A DNA stretch of 45,528 nucleotides from an uncultured Alcaligenaceae bacterium (GCA_937908115.1 CALEQZ010000023.1:1-45528), one strand, 5' to 3'; positions 32,765 to 43,584 are shown, counted from the first letter of the stretch. Notes: generated by a model from the letters alone, not told the origin. A program made the numbers and translations.

Positions 32765-33868
32765 ATGGCCGTACTGCACAATACCGCCGTGCCGTCCGGC
32801 TCCCCGCCGCCGTCCGGCCAGGCCGGTGCGTGGGCGTGGATGCGCACCCGGCTGTTTTCTTCGCCGTTGAGCGTGCTGCTGACCGTGCTGTCGGCGTGGT
32901 TCCTGTTGCTGGCGGTGCCGGCCCTGGTCGATTGGGCCTTCCTCAGTGCCGATTTCACCGCCGAGAACGCGCAGCAATGCCGGGCCGCTTCCGGCGCCTG
33001 CTGGGCCTTCATCGTCGAAAAGCACCGCCTCATCCTGTTCGGCACCTACCCTTACGACGAGCAGTGGCGCCCGCTGGTCGCCTCCATCCTGCTGGTCGCA
33101 GTCATCGCCGTCAGCGGCATGCGCCGTTTCTGGAACGTGCGGCTGCTGTTCGTCTGGTTGGTGGCGCTGACCGCGGTGGCGGTGCTGATGTGGGGCGGCG
33201 TCTTCGGCCTGACCTACGTCGAGAACAGCCGCTGGGGCGGACTGCCGGTCACCCTCATCCTGGCGACCTTTGGCATCGCGTTCGCCTTTCCCCTGGGTGT
33301 GCTGCTTGCGCTGGGCCGGCGCTCGCGCATGCCCGCCATCAAGGCGATGTGCGTCGTCTACATCGAGCTGATCCGGGGCGTGCCGTTGATCAGCCTGCTG
33401 TTCATGTCCTCGGTCATGTTGCCGCTGTTCCTGCCGGTGGGCTTTTCCATCGACAAGCTGCTGAGGGCGCAGATCGCCATCGTGATGTTCGCGGCGGCCT
33501 ACATCGCCGAGACGGTGCGCGGCGGGCTGCAGTCCATCCCCAAGGGGCAGTATGAGGGCGGCGAATCGCTGGGCCTGACCTATTGGCAGCAGATGCGCAT
33601 CATCGTGCTGCCGCAGGCGCTGCGGGTGGTGATCCCGCCGCTGGTAGGGATTTTCATCTCGCTGTTCAAGGACACGTCGCTGGTGGTGATCATCGGCATC
33701 TTCGACCTGACGCTGGCGGCCAAGGCGGCGTTGTCGGATGCCGCCTGGCGTGGGTTCGGCGTCGAAGCCTATGTGTTCATCGCCCTGGTCTACTTCGTGT
33801 TCTGCTTTTCCATGTCCAGATACAGCCAGGAGCTGGAAAAGAGCCTGGCGAAAAGTCATAAGCGCTGA
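32765..33868 (+). CDS. aapM: General L-amino acid ABC transporter permease AapM
   Basis: This is a 367-residue permease and the second channel subunit. It has the typical long Pro-rich N-terminus, SVLLTVLSAWFLLLAVPALVDWAFLSADF, a Cys-containing periplasmic loop (QQCRAASGACWAFIVEKHRLILFGTYP) and the coupling segment ETVRGGLQSIPKGQYEGGESLGLTYWQQMRIIVLPQALRVVIPP. ATG at 32765 follows the aapQ stop by 3 bases. The gap to aapP is 57 bases. The length and the AapM-specific loop separate it from shorter GltK-type permeases. Confidence 0.94.
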   Translation: MAVLHNTAVPSGSPPPSGQAGAWAWMRTRLFSSPLSVLLTVLSAWFLLLAVPALVDWAFLSADFTAENAQQCRAASGACWAFIVEKHRLILFGTYPYDEQWRPLVASILLVAVIAVSGMRRFWNVRLLFVWLVALTAVAVLMWGGVFGLTYVENSRWGGLPVTLILATFGIAFAFPLGVLLALGRRSRMPAIKAMCVVYIELIRGVPLISLLFMSSVMLPLFLPVGFSIDKLLRAQIAIVMFAAAYIAETVRGGLQSIPKGQYEGGESLGLTYWQQMRIIVLPQALRVVIPPLVGIFISLFKDTSLVVIIGIFDLTLAAKAALSDAAWRGFGVEAYVFIALVYFVFCFSMSRYSQELEKSLAKSHKR

Positions 33869-33925
33869 TTACCGCGGCCTTCCCAAGCAGGAGGCCGGGC
33901 CCAGCCCAAAACCGGGAGTACAGGC

Positions 33926-34666
<741 letters not shown>

Positions 34667-34796
34667 CCGGCCCGGCAGCAACGGCGGGCGCAGGCCGGAC
34701 GGCGCGGCGACACTAAAGAATCCATAGCGTCGGCCGGTCGCGCCGCTGCCGCGGGTTATGCTAGCCGCCTGCCAATCCGACCGAAGAGGAGATCCC

Positions 34797-35807
34797 ATGA
34801 CCCAGGCAACTTCATTGGTCCGCCGCGCCCTATGCGCGGTCGCGGCGGGAACCGCCATTGCCGCGGCGCTGGCATTGCCCGTGCATGCGCAGTCCGAGTT
34901 TCCCGCCAAGCCGCTGCGCTTCATCGTTCCCTATCCGCCGGGCGGGCCGCTGGACACCATGGCGCGGTTGTTGGCTGAGAAGGTGCGCCCCGCGCTGGGC
35001 CAGCCGGTGATCGTCGAGAACAAGGCCGGCGCCGGCGGCAACATCGGCGCGGACCTCGCCGCGAAGGCCGCGCCCGACGGGTACACGCTGGTCATGGGTG
35101 CGGTGGCCACGCACGCGATCAACCCCTGGTTGTATGCCAACCTGCCCTACGATCCGGTCAAGGACTTCGCTCCCATCACCCTGGTGGCGTCGGTCCCCAA
35201 TGTGCTGGTGGTCAACAAGGATTTCGCCGAGAAGAACGGCATCAACGACCTGGCCGCGCTCATCGCCTACGCCAAGGCCAACCCGGGCCGCCTGAACTAC
35301 GGCTCCGGCGGCAACGGCAGCGCCGGCCACCTGGCCGGCGAGCTGCTCAAGGCGCGCGCAGGCATAGACGCCGTGCACATTCCCTACCAGGGCGCGTCGC
35401 CTGCCCAGCTGGCGTTGCTGTCCGGTCAGTCCGACTTCATGTTCGACAACCTCGCGGCCGCCGCGCCCCTGATCCGCGACGGCAAGGTCAAGGCGCTGGC
35501 CGTAACCACGCTCGAGCGCTCGTCCATCCTGCCCGACGTGCCCACCGTCGATGAAGCCGGCGTCAAGGGCTTCGACCTAGGCACTTGGTTCGGCGTGTTC
35601 GCCACCGGCGGCTCCCCGTCCGAAGCCGTGGCCAAGCTGAACAAGGCGTATTCGGATGCCCTGCGCGATCCCGAAGTGCGCAAGCGGCTGCTGGCCATGG
35701 GCTCGGAGGCCGAGCCGCTGTCGCCACAGGCCTTTGCCGAAATGGTCGCCAAAGAGGCCGAAAAGTACCGCGAGATCGTCAAGATCTCGGGCGCAAGCGT
35801 CAATTAA
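34797..35807 (+). CDS. Bug/TctC-family periplasmic solute-binding protein (orphan)
   Basis: This is a 336-residue binding protein. The signal peptide (RRALCAVAAGTAIAAALALPVHAQ) ends near residue 32. The mature protein begins FPAKPLRFIVPYPPGGPLDTMARLLAEKV, with VIVENKAGAGGNIGADLAAKAAPDGYTL and HIPYQGASPAQLALLSGQ, the standard Bug ligand site. AAGAGGAGATCCC precedes the ATG at 34797. No tctA or tctB gene is in the window, and the neighbours (aap operon, glpK) do not reveal a ligand. It ends 13 bases from the convergent glpK. Carboxylated compounds are the usual ligands of the family. Confidence 0.9.
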   Translation: MTQATSLVRRALCAVAAGTAIAAALALPVHAQSEFPAKPLRFIVPYPPGGPLDTMARLLAEKVRPALGQPVIVENKAGAGGNIGADLAAKAAPDGYTLVMGAVATHAINPWLYANLPYDPVKDFAPITLVASVPNVLVVNKDFAEKNGINDLAALIAYAKANPGRLNYGSGGNGSAGHLAGELLKARAGIDAVHIPYQGASPAQLALLSGQSDFMFDNLAAAAPLIRDGKVKALAVTTLERSSILPDVPTVDEAGVKGFDLGTWFGVFATGGSPSEAVAKLNKAYSDALRDPEVRKRLLAMGSEAEPLSPQAFAEMVAKEAEKYREIVKISGASVN

Positions 35808-35820
35808 TCGATCACGTCGT

Positions 35821-37340
<1,520 letters not shown>

Positions 37341-37344
<4 letters not shown>

Positions 37345-38780
37345 GGCGCAGGGGTCCTCCGGTTGAGCTGGTCGCCTGCCAGGGGAGACAGTTTGCGAAA
37401 CGATAGGGTGGCCGACGCGCACAGGGCGCCGATGACGAGGAAGCCGGCGATCACGTCGCCCACCGCCAGGGACTGGCCGCCGCGAAGCTGCATGCTGACG
37501 TTGAGCGTGACCGCCGCCACCGCCACGCCCAGGCTGATGCCCAGCTGTTGCGCCATCGCGGCGAAGCTGCTGGCGCGGCTCATCTGGCCGGCGGCAATGT
37601 CCGCATAGGTCAGGGTATTGACCGCGGTGAACTGCAACGACCGGAAGAATCCCCCCGCCAGCAGCACGGCGATCATCGCCCAGCCCGGCGTGGCCGGCGT
37701 AAAGGCCGCGCAGGTGGCCACGAAGGCGCCGGTCAGCACGGCATTGACGGTCAGCACGCGGCGAAACCCGAAGCGCCGGACGATGGGCGTGGCGACGAAC
37801 TTCATCAACAAGGCCCCGGCTGCGCTGGCAAAGGTGATCATGCCGGCCGCAAAAGGCGTCAGGCCAAACCCCACCTGCAGCATCATCGCCAGCAGGAAGG
37901 GCGTAGCCCCGACGGTGAACCGGCACAGGTTGCCTCCTAGCACGGAGATGGCAAAGGTGGGCACGCGCATCAGCGACAGGTCGATGATGGGGTGCGCCGC
38001 GCGCCGGGCATGGCGCAGGTACAGCAGCCCGCAGGCCACGCCGAACAGCACCAGGCCGGCCAGCACCGGCGCCGGCAGCGCCGCGTGGCCAATGGCGTCG
38101 AAACTGAAGACCAGCGCCGCCAGGCACCCGCTGCTTAGCAGGAAACCCGGCCAATCCAGGCTCGGGGCGTCGGCGTCCCGGTATTCCTGCACGTGGCGGC
38201 GCACCAGCGCGATGCCCAGCGCGCCGATAGGCACGTTGATCAAGAATATCCAATGCCAGGAGGCATAGGTGACCAGGAAGCCGCCCAGCGGCGGCCCGAT
38301 CACGGGCCCCAGCAAGGCCGGGATGGACAGGAAGGACATGGCCCGCAGCAAATCCTGCTTGGGCACGGTGCGCAGCAGGATGATGCGCCCGACGGGGACC
38401 ATCATGGCACCGGCCAACCCTTGCACGATACGGGCCAGCACCAGTTGCGGGACGTCCTGCGCGCCGGCGCAGGCCACCGAGCTCAGCGTGAACAGGACTA
38501 TGGCCGCAAGAAACACGCGGCGCGCGCCGAACCGATCGGCGGCCCAGCCGCTGACGGGGACGAAGACGGCCACGGACAGCAGGTAGGCGGTGATCGCCAC
38601 GTTCAGCCGCACCGGGGTGGTGCCCAGCGCCTGGGCCATGGCCGGCAGGGCTGTGGCGACCACCGTCGAGTCCAGCATCTGCATGAACAGCGCGCAGCCG
38701 ACGATGAACGGCAGCATGCGCGCGCCGCGTCCCGTCTCGGCGGTCGCGGCAGGGCTTTCGGCAGCTTGGGCAGGCGGCAT
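37341..38780 (-). CDS. MFS transporter, DHA2-type (14-helix drug/proton antiporter family)
   Basis: This is a membrane protein of about 479 residues with some fourteen hydrophobic segments. It has motif A-like GWAADRFGARRVFL, motif B-like LVLARIVQGLAGAMMVPVGRIILL and motif C-like GPVIGPPLGGFLV, which mark the H+-antiporter DHA2 family (EmrB, MdtD). FMQMLDSTVVATALPAMA is the usual first-helix signature. I start at the ATG at 38780; the ATG at 38804 adds eight residues and cannot be excluded. It overlaps glpK by 4 bases. Possible substrates are drugs or a metabolite linked to glycerol use. Neither is shown. Confidence 0.88.
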
Positions 38781-38844
38781 GGGGCGATTGTACGGCCCGG
38801 GCATGAAGTAAACTCGCCCTCATTCATCGATGAGGCAGTGCTCC

Positions 38845-39033
38845 ATGGCCAGCCATTACCAGTCCGACATCACCAAGTTCCTGCAGGAATACAAAAAGCA
38901 ACATCCCGACGTCGAGCAGCGCCAGCGCGAGGGCCGCGGCCTGCTTTGGGACAAGGTCCTGGACCCGGAGCTGCAGGAAGGCTTCCGGGCCGCGCGGGTT
39001 CCGCAAAAACCCTACGTCTACCAGAACGATTGA
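38845..39033 (+). CDS. DUF3460 family small protein
   Basis: This is a 62-residue soluble, charged protein: MASHYQSDITKFLQEYKKQHPDVEQRQREGRGLLWDKVLDPELQEGFRAARVPQKPYVYQND. It is a recognisable family found mainly in betaproteobacteria, with no known function. The start is the ATG at 38845; an ATG-like start at 38830 adds five residues without family similarity. It lies 15 bases before scpA, so it is probably co-transcribed with the scpA-panC group. It is divergent from the MFS gene. The conserved ITKFL and LLWDK blocks support a real gene. Confidence 0.85.
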   Translation: MASHYQSDITKFLQEYKKQHPDVEQRQREGRGLLWDKVLDPELQEGFRAARVPQKPYVYQND

Positions 39034-39048
39034 CGCCCCCCGAGCCTC

Positions 39049-39930
39049 ATGTCGGGCGTTTCTTCGGTCTCTGGTGACGATCTGAGCGCGCTCGTGCAGC
39101 CGCCGGTCGACAGCACACCGGACGTGGTCGACGCCGTCGCCCTGGCGCGGCTGTACGGCGAGCCGCTCTTTTCCATCCCGCAGGATCTCTACATCCCGCC
39201 GGATGCGCTGGAGGTCTTCCTCGAGGCCTTCGAGGGCCCGCTGGACCTGCTGCTCTACCTGATCCGCAAGCAGAATTTCAACGTATTGGACATTCCCATG
39301 GCGGAGGTCACCCGCCAGTATTTGTCCTACGTGGAGCAAATCCGCGCCCGGAACCTGGAGCTGGCGGCCGAGTACCTGTTGATGGCCGCGATGCTGATAG
39401 AGATCAAGTCGCGCATGCTGCTGCCGGTGCGCAAGACCGACACCGGCGAGGAGCCCGAGGATCCGCGCGCCGAGCTCGTCCGTCGGCTGCTGGAATACGA
39501 GCAGATGAAGTTGGCGGCGCAAAAGCTGGACGCGCTGCCGCAGCTGGGCCGGGACTTCCAGCGGGCGCACGGGGTGGCCGACCTGTCGGTCGAGCGCATG
39601 CTGCCCGAGGTCAGCGTCGAGGACCTGCGCGCGGCCTGGGCCGACATCCTCAAGCGCGCCAAGCTCAACGCCCATCACCACATCACGCGCGAGCAGCTCT
39701 CGGTGCGCGACCACATGACGCACATCCTGCGCCGGCTCGCCAACGTGCGCTTCATGGAATTCACCGAACTCTTCATGGAGCGCATCGACGAGGGGGCGCC
39801 GGCCGCCGTCATCGTCGTCCATTTCCTGGCCCTTCTGGAGCTGGCGCGCGAGTCGCTGCTGGAAATTACCCAGGCCGAGCCCTACGCGCCCATTTACGTG
39901 CGCCTGGCCTATACCAGCGTGACGCAGTAG
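39049..39930 (+). CDS. scpA: Segregation and condensation protein A
   Basis: This 293-residue kleisin bridges the two SMC heads and contacts ScpB. After about 45 poorly conserved residues comes the family core FEGPLDLLLYLIRKQNFNVLDIPMAEVTRQYLSYVEQIRARNLELAAEYLLMAAMLIEIKSRMLLP. The C-terminal winged helix follows (FMELFMERIDEGAPAAVIVVHFLALLELARESLLEITQAEPYAPIYVR, starting FMEFTELF). It lies 31 bases upstream of panC. ScpB is not in the window. Length is normal for the betaproteobacterial form with its extended N-terminus. Confidence 0.94.
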   Translation: MSGVSSVSGDDLSALVQPPVDSTPDVVDAVALARLYGEPLFSIPQDLYIPPDALEVFLEAFEGPLDLLLYLIRKQNFNVLDIPMAEVTRQYLSYVEQIRARNLELAAEYLLMAAMLIEIKSRMLLPVRKTDTGEEPEDPRAELVRRLLEYEQMKLAAQKLDALPQLGRDFQRAHGVADLSVERMLPEVSVEDLRAAWADILKRAKLNAHHHITREQLSVRDHMTHILRRLANVRFMEFTELFMERIDEGAPAAVIVVHFLALLELARESLLEITQAEPYAPIYVRLAYTSVTQ

Positions 39931-39961
39931 GCCGCCCACCCCCGGCCCCGAGGAGACACCG

Positions 39962-40804
39962 TTGAAAGTCGTACACACGATCAGGGATTTGCGCGATCAG
40001 CTGCGCGGGCAGCTGCGCGTGGCGTTCGTCCCGACCATGGGCAACCTGCACGCCGGCCACCTGGCGCTGATGAAAATGGCGCGCCAGCACGGCGACCCCG
40101 TGGTCGCCAGCATTTTCGTCAACCGCCTGCAGTTCGGGCCCAACGAAGACTTCGAGCGCTATCCCCGCACACTGCAGGCCGACATCGAGAAGCTCGAGCG
40201 CGAGCGCGACGTTTACGTGCTGTTTGCGCCGGACGAAAGTGAGATGTACCCCGAGCCGCAGAACTACCGGGTGCTGCCTCCCACCGACCTGGGCGACATC
40301 CTCGAGGGGGAATTCCGCCCCGGCTTTTTCACCGGCGTGACCACGGTGGTGCTCAAGCTGTTTTCCTGCGTGCAGCCGCGGGTGGCGGTTTTCGGCAAGA
40401 AGGACTACCAGCAGCTGATGATCGTGCGCAATATGTGCAGGCAGTTCCAGTTGCCGGTCGAGATTCTCGCCCACGAGACGGTGCGTGACGAAGACGGCCT
40501 GGCGCTGTCCTCGCGCAATGCCTACCTGACGCCCGAAGAAAGGCGCGAGGCGCCGCGGCTGTACCAGACGCTGCAGGCGCTGCGCGCACGCCTGCTCGAC
40601 GGCGGGGCCGACCCGGCCGCGCTCGAGCGCGAGGCTGCCGAATCCTTGGCCGCACGCGGCTGGAAGGTCGACTACATCGCCGTGCGCCGCCAGCGCGACC
40701 TCAAAAAGCCCGAGGCCGCAGACCTGGCTGCCAGCGAGCCCCTGGTCGTCCTGGCCGCGGCCAAGCTCGGGGCGACACGCTTGATCGACAACCTCGAGGT
40801 CTAG
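39962..40804 (+). CDS. panC: Pantothenate synthetase (pantoate-beta-alanine ligase)
   Basis: This 280-residue enzyme joins pantoate and beta-alanine with ATP in pantothenate/CoA synthesis. It carries the nucleotidyl-transferase motifs FVPTMGNLHAGHLALM (HxGH), SIFVNRLQFGPNEDFERYPR, FGKKDYQQLMIVRNMC and the KMSKS-like LALSSRNAYLT. The start is TTG at 39962, with GAGGAGA eight bases upstream. No ATG fits the N-terminus, so the weak start codon appears genuine. panB and panD are not near. It belongs to the scpA group by spacing. The Asn in MGNLHAGH replaces the more common Ala or Tyr and is unlikely to matter. Confidence 0.95.
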   Translation: MKVVHTIRDLRDQLRGQLRVAFVPTMGNLHAGHLALMKMARQHGDPVVASIFVNRLQFGPNEDFERYPRTLQADIEKLERERDVYVLFAPDESEMYPEPQNYRVLPPTDLGDILEGEFRPGFFTGVTTVVLKLFSCVQPRVAVFGKKDYQQLMIVRNMCRQFQLPVEILAHETVRDEDGLALSSRNAYLTPEERREAPRLYQTLQALRARLLDGGADPAALEREAAESLAARGWKVDYIAVRRQRDLKKPEAADLAASEPLVVLAAAKLGATRLIDNLEV

Positions 40805-40902
40805 GCCTGCGTTCCCCCGCGGCGAGGCCTTCGCTGCAGCCACTGTCAGCGCAGCTTGCAGCGCGGCCCGCCGTTGTCAATACCCTTTTAGGGAAACTAC
40901 GC

Positions 40903-40918
40903 CTGTCAGAACTGACAG
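40903..40918. promoter_or_regulatory. Perfect inverted repeat, candidate LuxR-type operator
   Basis: CTGTCAG (40903-40909), AA, CTGACAG (40912-40918) form 7-base perfect arms. A third CTGTCAG lies at 40843-40849. The palindrome is about 65 bases before the LuxR-type gene, in the gap after panC. A weak TTGTCA (40874-40879) stands upstream as a possible -35. Autoregulation by the downstream regulator is inferred. Confidence 0.45.
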
Positions 40919-40981
40919 CTTACTTTCCCGGCGCACAGGCGCAGTATGCGGTTGTCGAGGCTAAATGGAGAGCAGACGATC

Positions 40982-41371
40982 ATGCTGTGCCGTCACGACC
41001 TGGCCGGAGCCGGTCCTGCCGCGCTGACGCCACGCGAGCGGCAGGTGCTGGACTACGTCGCGGCCGGCAAGTCCAACAAGGTCATTGCCATAGAGCTGGG
41101 CTTGTCCATGCGCACCGTCGAGACCCACCGCGCGCGCATATTCTTCAAAATGGGGGTGCGCAACGCCGTCGAGCTCGCCCGGCGCATCTATGCGCCGCAC
41201 ACGTGGGATGTGCCCGCAGCGGCCTTGCTGGAGCCACGCCCAGGGGATGCGCCCCCGGCTGGGCGTGCCGTTGGCGTGCCGCCGCGCGGGCATACCGCGC
41301 CGGTCGTCGCCAAGACGGCCAGCCAGTCCCCCATGCAGGCATCGGGTCGCGCCGCATCCCGGCCGGGGTGA
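40982..41371 (+). CDS. Small LuxR-type HTH regulator without a receiver domain
   Basis: This is a 129-residue protein. Residues about 14-75 are a complete LuxR/FixJ helix-turn-helix (LTPRERQVLDYVAAGKSNKVIAIELGLSMRTVETHRARIFFKMGVRNAVELARRIY). No N-terminal receiver or autoinducer domain precedes it. The last 50 residues are Pro/Ala/Gly-rich and probably disordered. The ATG at 40982 has GGAGAGC about 11 bases upstream; an ATG at 40946 is possible. It stands alone between panC and a convergent lipoprotein gene. Two repeats of CTGTCAG and a palindrome lie upstream. The target genes are unknown. Confidence 0.85.
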   Translation: MLCRHDLAGAGPAALTPRERQVLDYVAAGKSNKVIAIELGLSMRTVETHRARIFFKMGVRNAVELARRIYAPHTWDVPAAALLEPRPGDAPPAGRAVGVPPRGHTAPVVAKTASQSPMQASGRAASRPG

Positions 41372-41392
41372 GGCCGCCGCGCGCCGACGCCG

Positions 41393-42124
41393 TCAGTCGC
41401 AGTTGGGTGCCGGCTCGCCGGAAAGCTCGTCGATCGCGTCCAAGTCGGGCTGGCGCGTCAGACTGTAGGCCAGGTTGGGCGCCTGGCCATTGACGGCGAG
41501 CACGCGCAGCGTGTTGGCCGCCAGCAACAAGTCTGCGCGGACGTTGCCGTTGCGCTCGACCAGCAGGATGCGGGGCGGGCGCTCGGCCAGCTCGCGCCAG
41601 CAGCCTTGGTCGACCAGCGCGCTGCCGTCCTGGTGCGATTCGTCCAGGTAGGCGGCGCGCGCGCGCCAGCGGTGGTTGGGCGCCAGCGTTACCGTGATGC
41701 GCTGGGCGGTGCATTGCATGCCCGGATGAAAGCACGGCAAGGTGCCCAGGTAGGTTTGCGGTTGGGGGATGACGCGGCTAAGTGGCGCCGGCGCCGCGCC
41801 GGCCTCGGCCGGCACCGGTTGGCTGCTTGCCGTGGCTTGCGCCTCGGGCGGCGTTTGCAGGGCGCTGACGCCGTTGCGGGCAGCCGGGGCGTCGCGCCGC
41901 AGGTCTATCTGCAGCTGCGAGGGCGCGCGCACCAGCGACCGGTTGCGTGCATCTTGCGCCTGGTCTTGCGCGTCGGTAATGGTGCTTTCGGCCGGCGGCG
42001 CGTAATAGCCGGCTTGCCTTTGCTGGCTGCATCCCGCCAGGCCGAGCGCGGCCACGGCGAACATGAGCCCGGCGGGCCGGGCCAGGCGTTGCAGGCGGAA
42101 GGCGGGACGAGGCTGGCTGGGCAT
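41393..42124 (-). CDS. NlpE-like lipoprotein
   Basis: This is a 243-residue lipoprotein. The signal peptide ends in a lipobox LAGC with the lipidated Cys32, followed by SQQRQAGYYAPP, so outer-membrane sorting is likely. Residues about 40-115 form a low-complexity linker. The C-terminal half (TYLGTLPCFHPGMQCTAQRITVTLAPNHRWRARAAYLDE and then GCWRE, LLVERNGNVRADLLLAANTLRVLAVNGQ) resembles the NlpE N-terminal barrel. There the E. coli sequence has GTLPCADC, and here the spacing is C-x6-C. NlpE senses surface and lipoprotein stress through Cpx. That role here is only suggestive. The start is the ATG at 42124. Confidence 0.75.
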   Translation of the reverse strand: MPSQPRPAFRLQRLARPAGLMFAVAALGLAGCSQQRQAGYYAPPAESTITDAQDQAQDARNRSLVRAPSQLQIDLRRDAPAARNGVSALQTPPEAQATASSQPVPAEAGAAPAPLSRVIPQPQTYLGTLPCFHPGMQCTAQRITVTLAPNHRWRARAAYLDESHQDGSALVDQGCWRELAERPPRILLVERNGNVRADLLLAANTLRVLAVNGQAPNLAYSLTRQPDLDAIDELSGEPAPNCD

Positions 42125-42197
42125 GGTCAAGGGGCGACTTATCGTTGGCGGTTTTCCGATGGGCCATTCTACGCATTTGCCGCAGGATATGCACTGG

Positions 42198-42203
42198 TAT
42201 GAT
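42198..42203 (+). promoter_or_regulatory. Candidate extended -10 for prepilin peptidase
   Basis: TGGTATGAT contains an extended -10 (TG, one base, TATGAT) ten bases before the ATG at 42213, with TTGCCG (42177-42182) 15 bases upstream as a short-spaced -35. If real, the pilD-coaE transcript would have almost no leader. This is weak evidence. Confidence 0.25.
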
Positions 42204-42212
42204 GTGTCCACC

Positions 42213-42935
42213 ATGTGGCATGCCTACGCCGTTTCACCGGCCGCCGTCGTGTTCGTCGCCGCCGTCGCCGGCATGGCGGCAGGCATTGCAATGTTGCGCG
42301 CCATCGACTGGCTGCCGGTCTGGGTGGGACGCGAATGGCGCGCGCAATGCAGCGAGCTCTACGGCTTTGCGCCGCCGATGCCCGCGCCTGTCCCGCGTCA
42401 TCGCAGGCCATGGCGCGCGGCCGGTGTTTCGGCGATCAGCGCCGCGGCGTGCGCGGCCTGCGCTTGGCGCTACGGCGCCACCCCCGCTGCCGCCGTCCTC
42501 ATGGCCTTTGCCTGCGCATTGGTTTTATTGGCCTGGGTGGACGCCGAATCGGGCCTGCTGCCCGACATCGTGACCTTGCCCTTGCTCTGGGCGGGCTTGC
42601 TCGTCAACCTGCACGGCGCGCTCGTGCCGTTGCCCCACGCCGTGCTGGGCGCGGCATTGGGCTATGCGGTGCTGTGGTCCGTGTTCCATATCTACCGCCT
42701 GCTGACCGGGCGCATCGGCATGGGGCATGGCGACTTCAAGCTGGTGGCGGCCATCGGCGCCTGGCTGGGCGTGGGCGCGCTGCCGGTGACCCTGCTGGCC
42801 GCATCGTTCCTAGGCGTGGCGGTAGGCTTGGCCCGACGGGTCGCCGGCCGGGCGGGACCCGGACAGACTTTGCCTTTCGGGCCGTGCCTGGCCGCGGGCG
42901 CCGCGGTCGCCGCCCTGGCCGGAAACCCCTTGTGA
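42213..42935 (+). CDS. pilD: Prepilin peptidase (A24 family), lacking the zinc-binding CxxC domain
   Basis: This is a 240-residue membrane protein with about seven hydrophobic segments. Both aspartates of the A24 peptidase are present: Asp110 in DAESGLLPD and Asp174 in GHGDFKL. Gly-rich helices follow. PilD-like enzymes cleave the leader of prepilins and N-methylate the new N-terminus. The cytoplasmic region between the first helices has no pair of CxxC motifs, unlike bifunctional PilD. The start is uncertain: ATG at 42213 or 42189, neither with a good ribosome site. It precedes coaE as in the usual pilBCD-coaE order, but pilB and pilC are absent. Confidence 0.87.
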   Translation: MWHAYAVSPAAVVFVAAVAGMAAGIAMLRAIDWLPVWVGREWRAQCSELYGFAPPMPAPVPRHRRPWRAAGVSAISAAACAACAWRYGATPAAAVLMAFACALVLLAWVDAESGLLPDIVTLPLLWAGLLVNLHGALVPLPHAVLGAALGYAVLWSVFHIYRLLTGRIGMGHGDFKLVAAIGAWLGVGALPVTLLAASFLGVAVGLARRVAGRAGPGQTLPFGPCLAAGAAVAALAGNPL

Positions 42936-42948
42936 CGAGAACAAGCCG

Positions 42949-43584
42949 ATGACCATGTACAGCATAGGCCTGACCGGCGGGATAGGTTCCGGCAAGACGC
43001 GCGTGGCAGAGCTGCTGGCCCAATGGGGGGCGGCGGTCATCGACACCGACCAGGTGGCCCATGCGCTGACCGCACCCGGCGGTGCGGCGATCCCGGCGTT
43101 GCGCGAGGCGTTCGGGCCCGAAGTCATCGATGCCAGCGGCGCGCTCGATCGCGCGGCGATGCGGGAAATTGCCTTCTCCGACGACGCCGCGCGCGCGCGG
43201 CTGCAGGCCATCCTGCACCCCATGATCGGCCGCGAAACCAAGCGCCTGGCCGAGCGAGCGCAAGGCCCATACCTGGTCTACGTGGTGCCGCTGCTTGTGG
43301 AATCGGGCCGCTGGCGCGACCGGGTGGACCGGATCTGCGTGGTCGACTGCGACCCCGAAACGCAGGTCGCCCGCGTGCAGGCCCGAAGCGGGCTGACGCC
43401 CGAGATCATCCGGCGTATCATGGCGGCGCAGGCCGCGCGCGCGACCCGGTTGGCGGCAGCCGACGATGTCATCCTGAACGACGGCGGCACCGATCCCGGA
43501 CAGTTGCGGGCGCGGGCGAAGTCTCTGCATGAACGCTGGTGCGAGCTGGCGGCGGTATCGGGCCGGTGCACGCCGGCACCCTGA
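42949..43584 (+). CDS. coaE: Dephospho-CoA kinase
   Basis: This 211-residue kinase carries out the last step of CoA synthesis. It has the P-loop SIGLTGGIGSGKTRV at the N-terminus, VIDTDQVAHALTAPGGAAIPAL for acceptor binding, LHPMIGRE, the lid segment VVDCDPETQVARVQARSGLTPEIIRRIMAAQ and the terminal DDVILNDGGTDPGQL. It starts with ATG at 42949 (a second ATG at 42955 is possible), 13 bases after pilD. A strong intrinsic terminator follows. With panC 2 kb upstream, two CoA-pathway genes lie in the window, though not in one operon. Confidence 0.96.
   Translation: MTMYSIGLTGGIGSGKTRVAELLAQWGAAVIDTDQVAHALTAPGGAAIPALREAFGPEVIDASGALDRAAMREIAFSDDAARARLQAILHPMIGRETKRLAERAQGPYLVYVVPLLVESGRWRDRVDRICVVDCDPETQVARVQARSGLTPEIIRRIMAAQAARATRLAAADDVILNDGGTDPGQLRARAKSLHERWCELAAVSGRCTPAP

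Noticed and set aside
40880..40895. CCCTTTTAGGG as a terminator for panC.
   Set aside because: The stem is only four base pairs and the T-run is in the loop, so it is more likely part of the control region of the LuxR-type gene.
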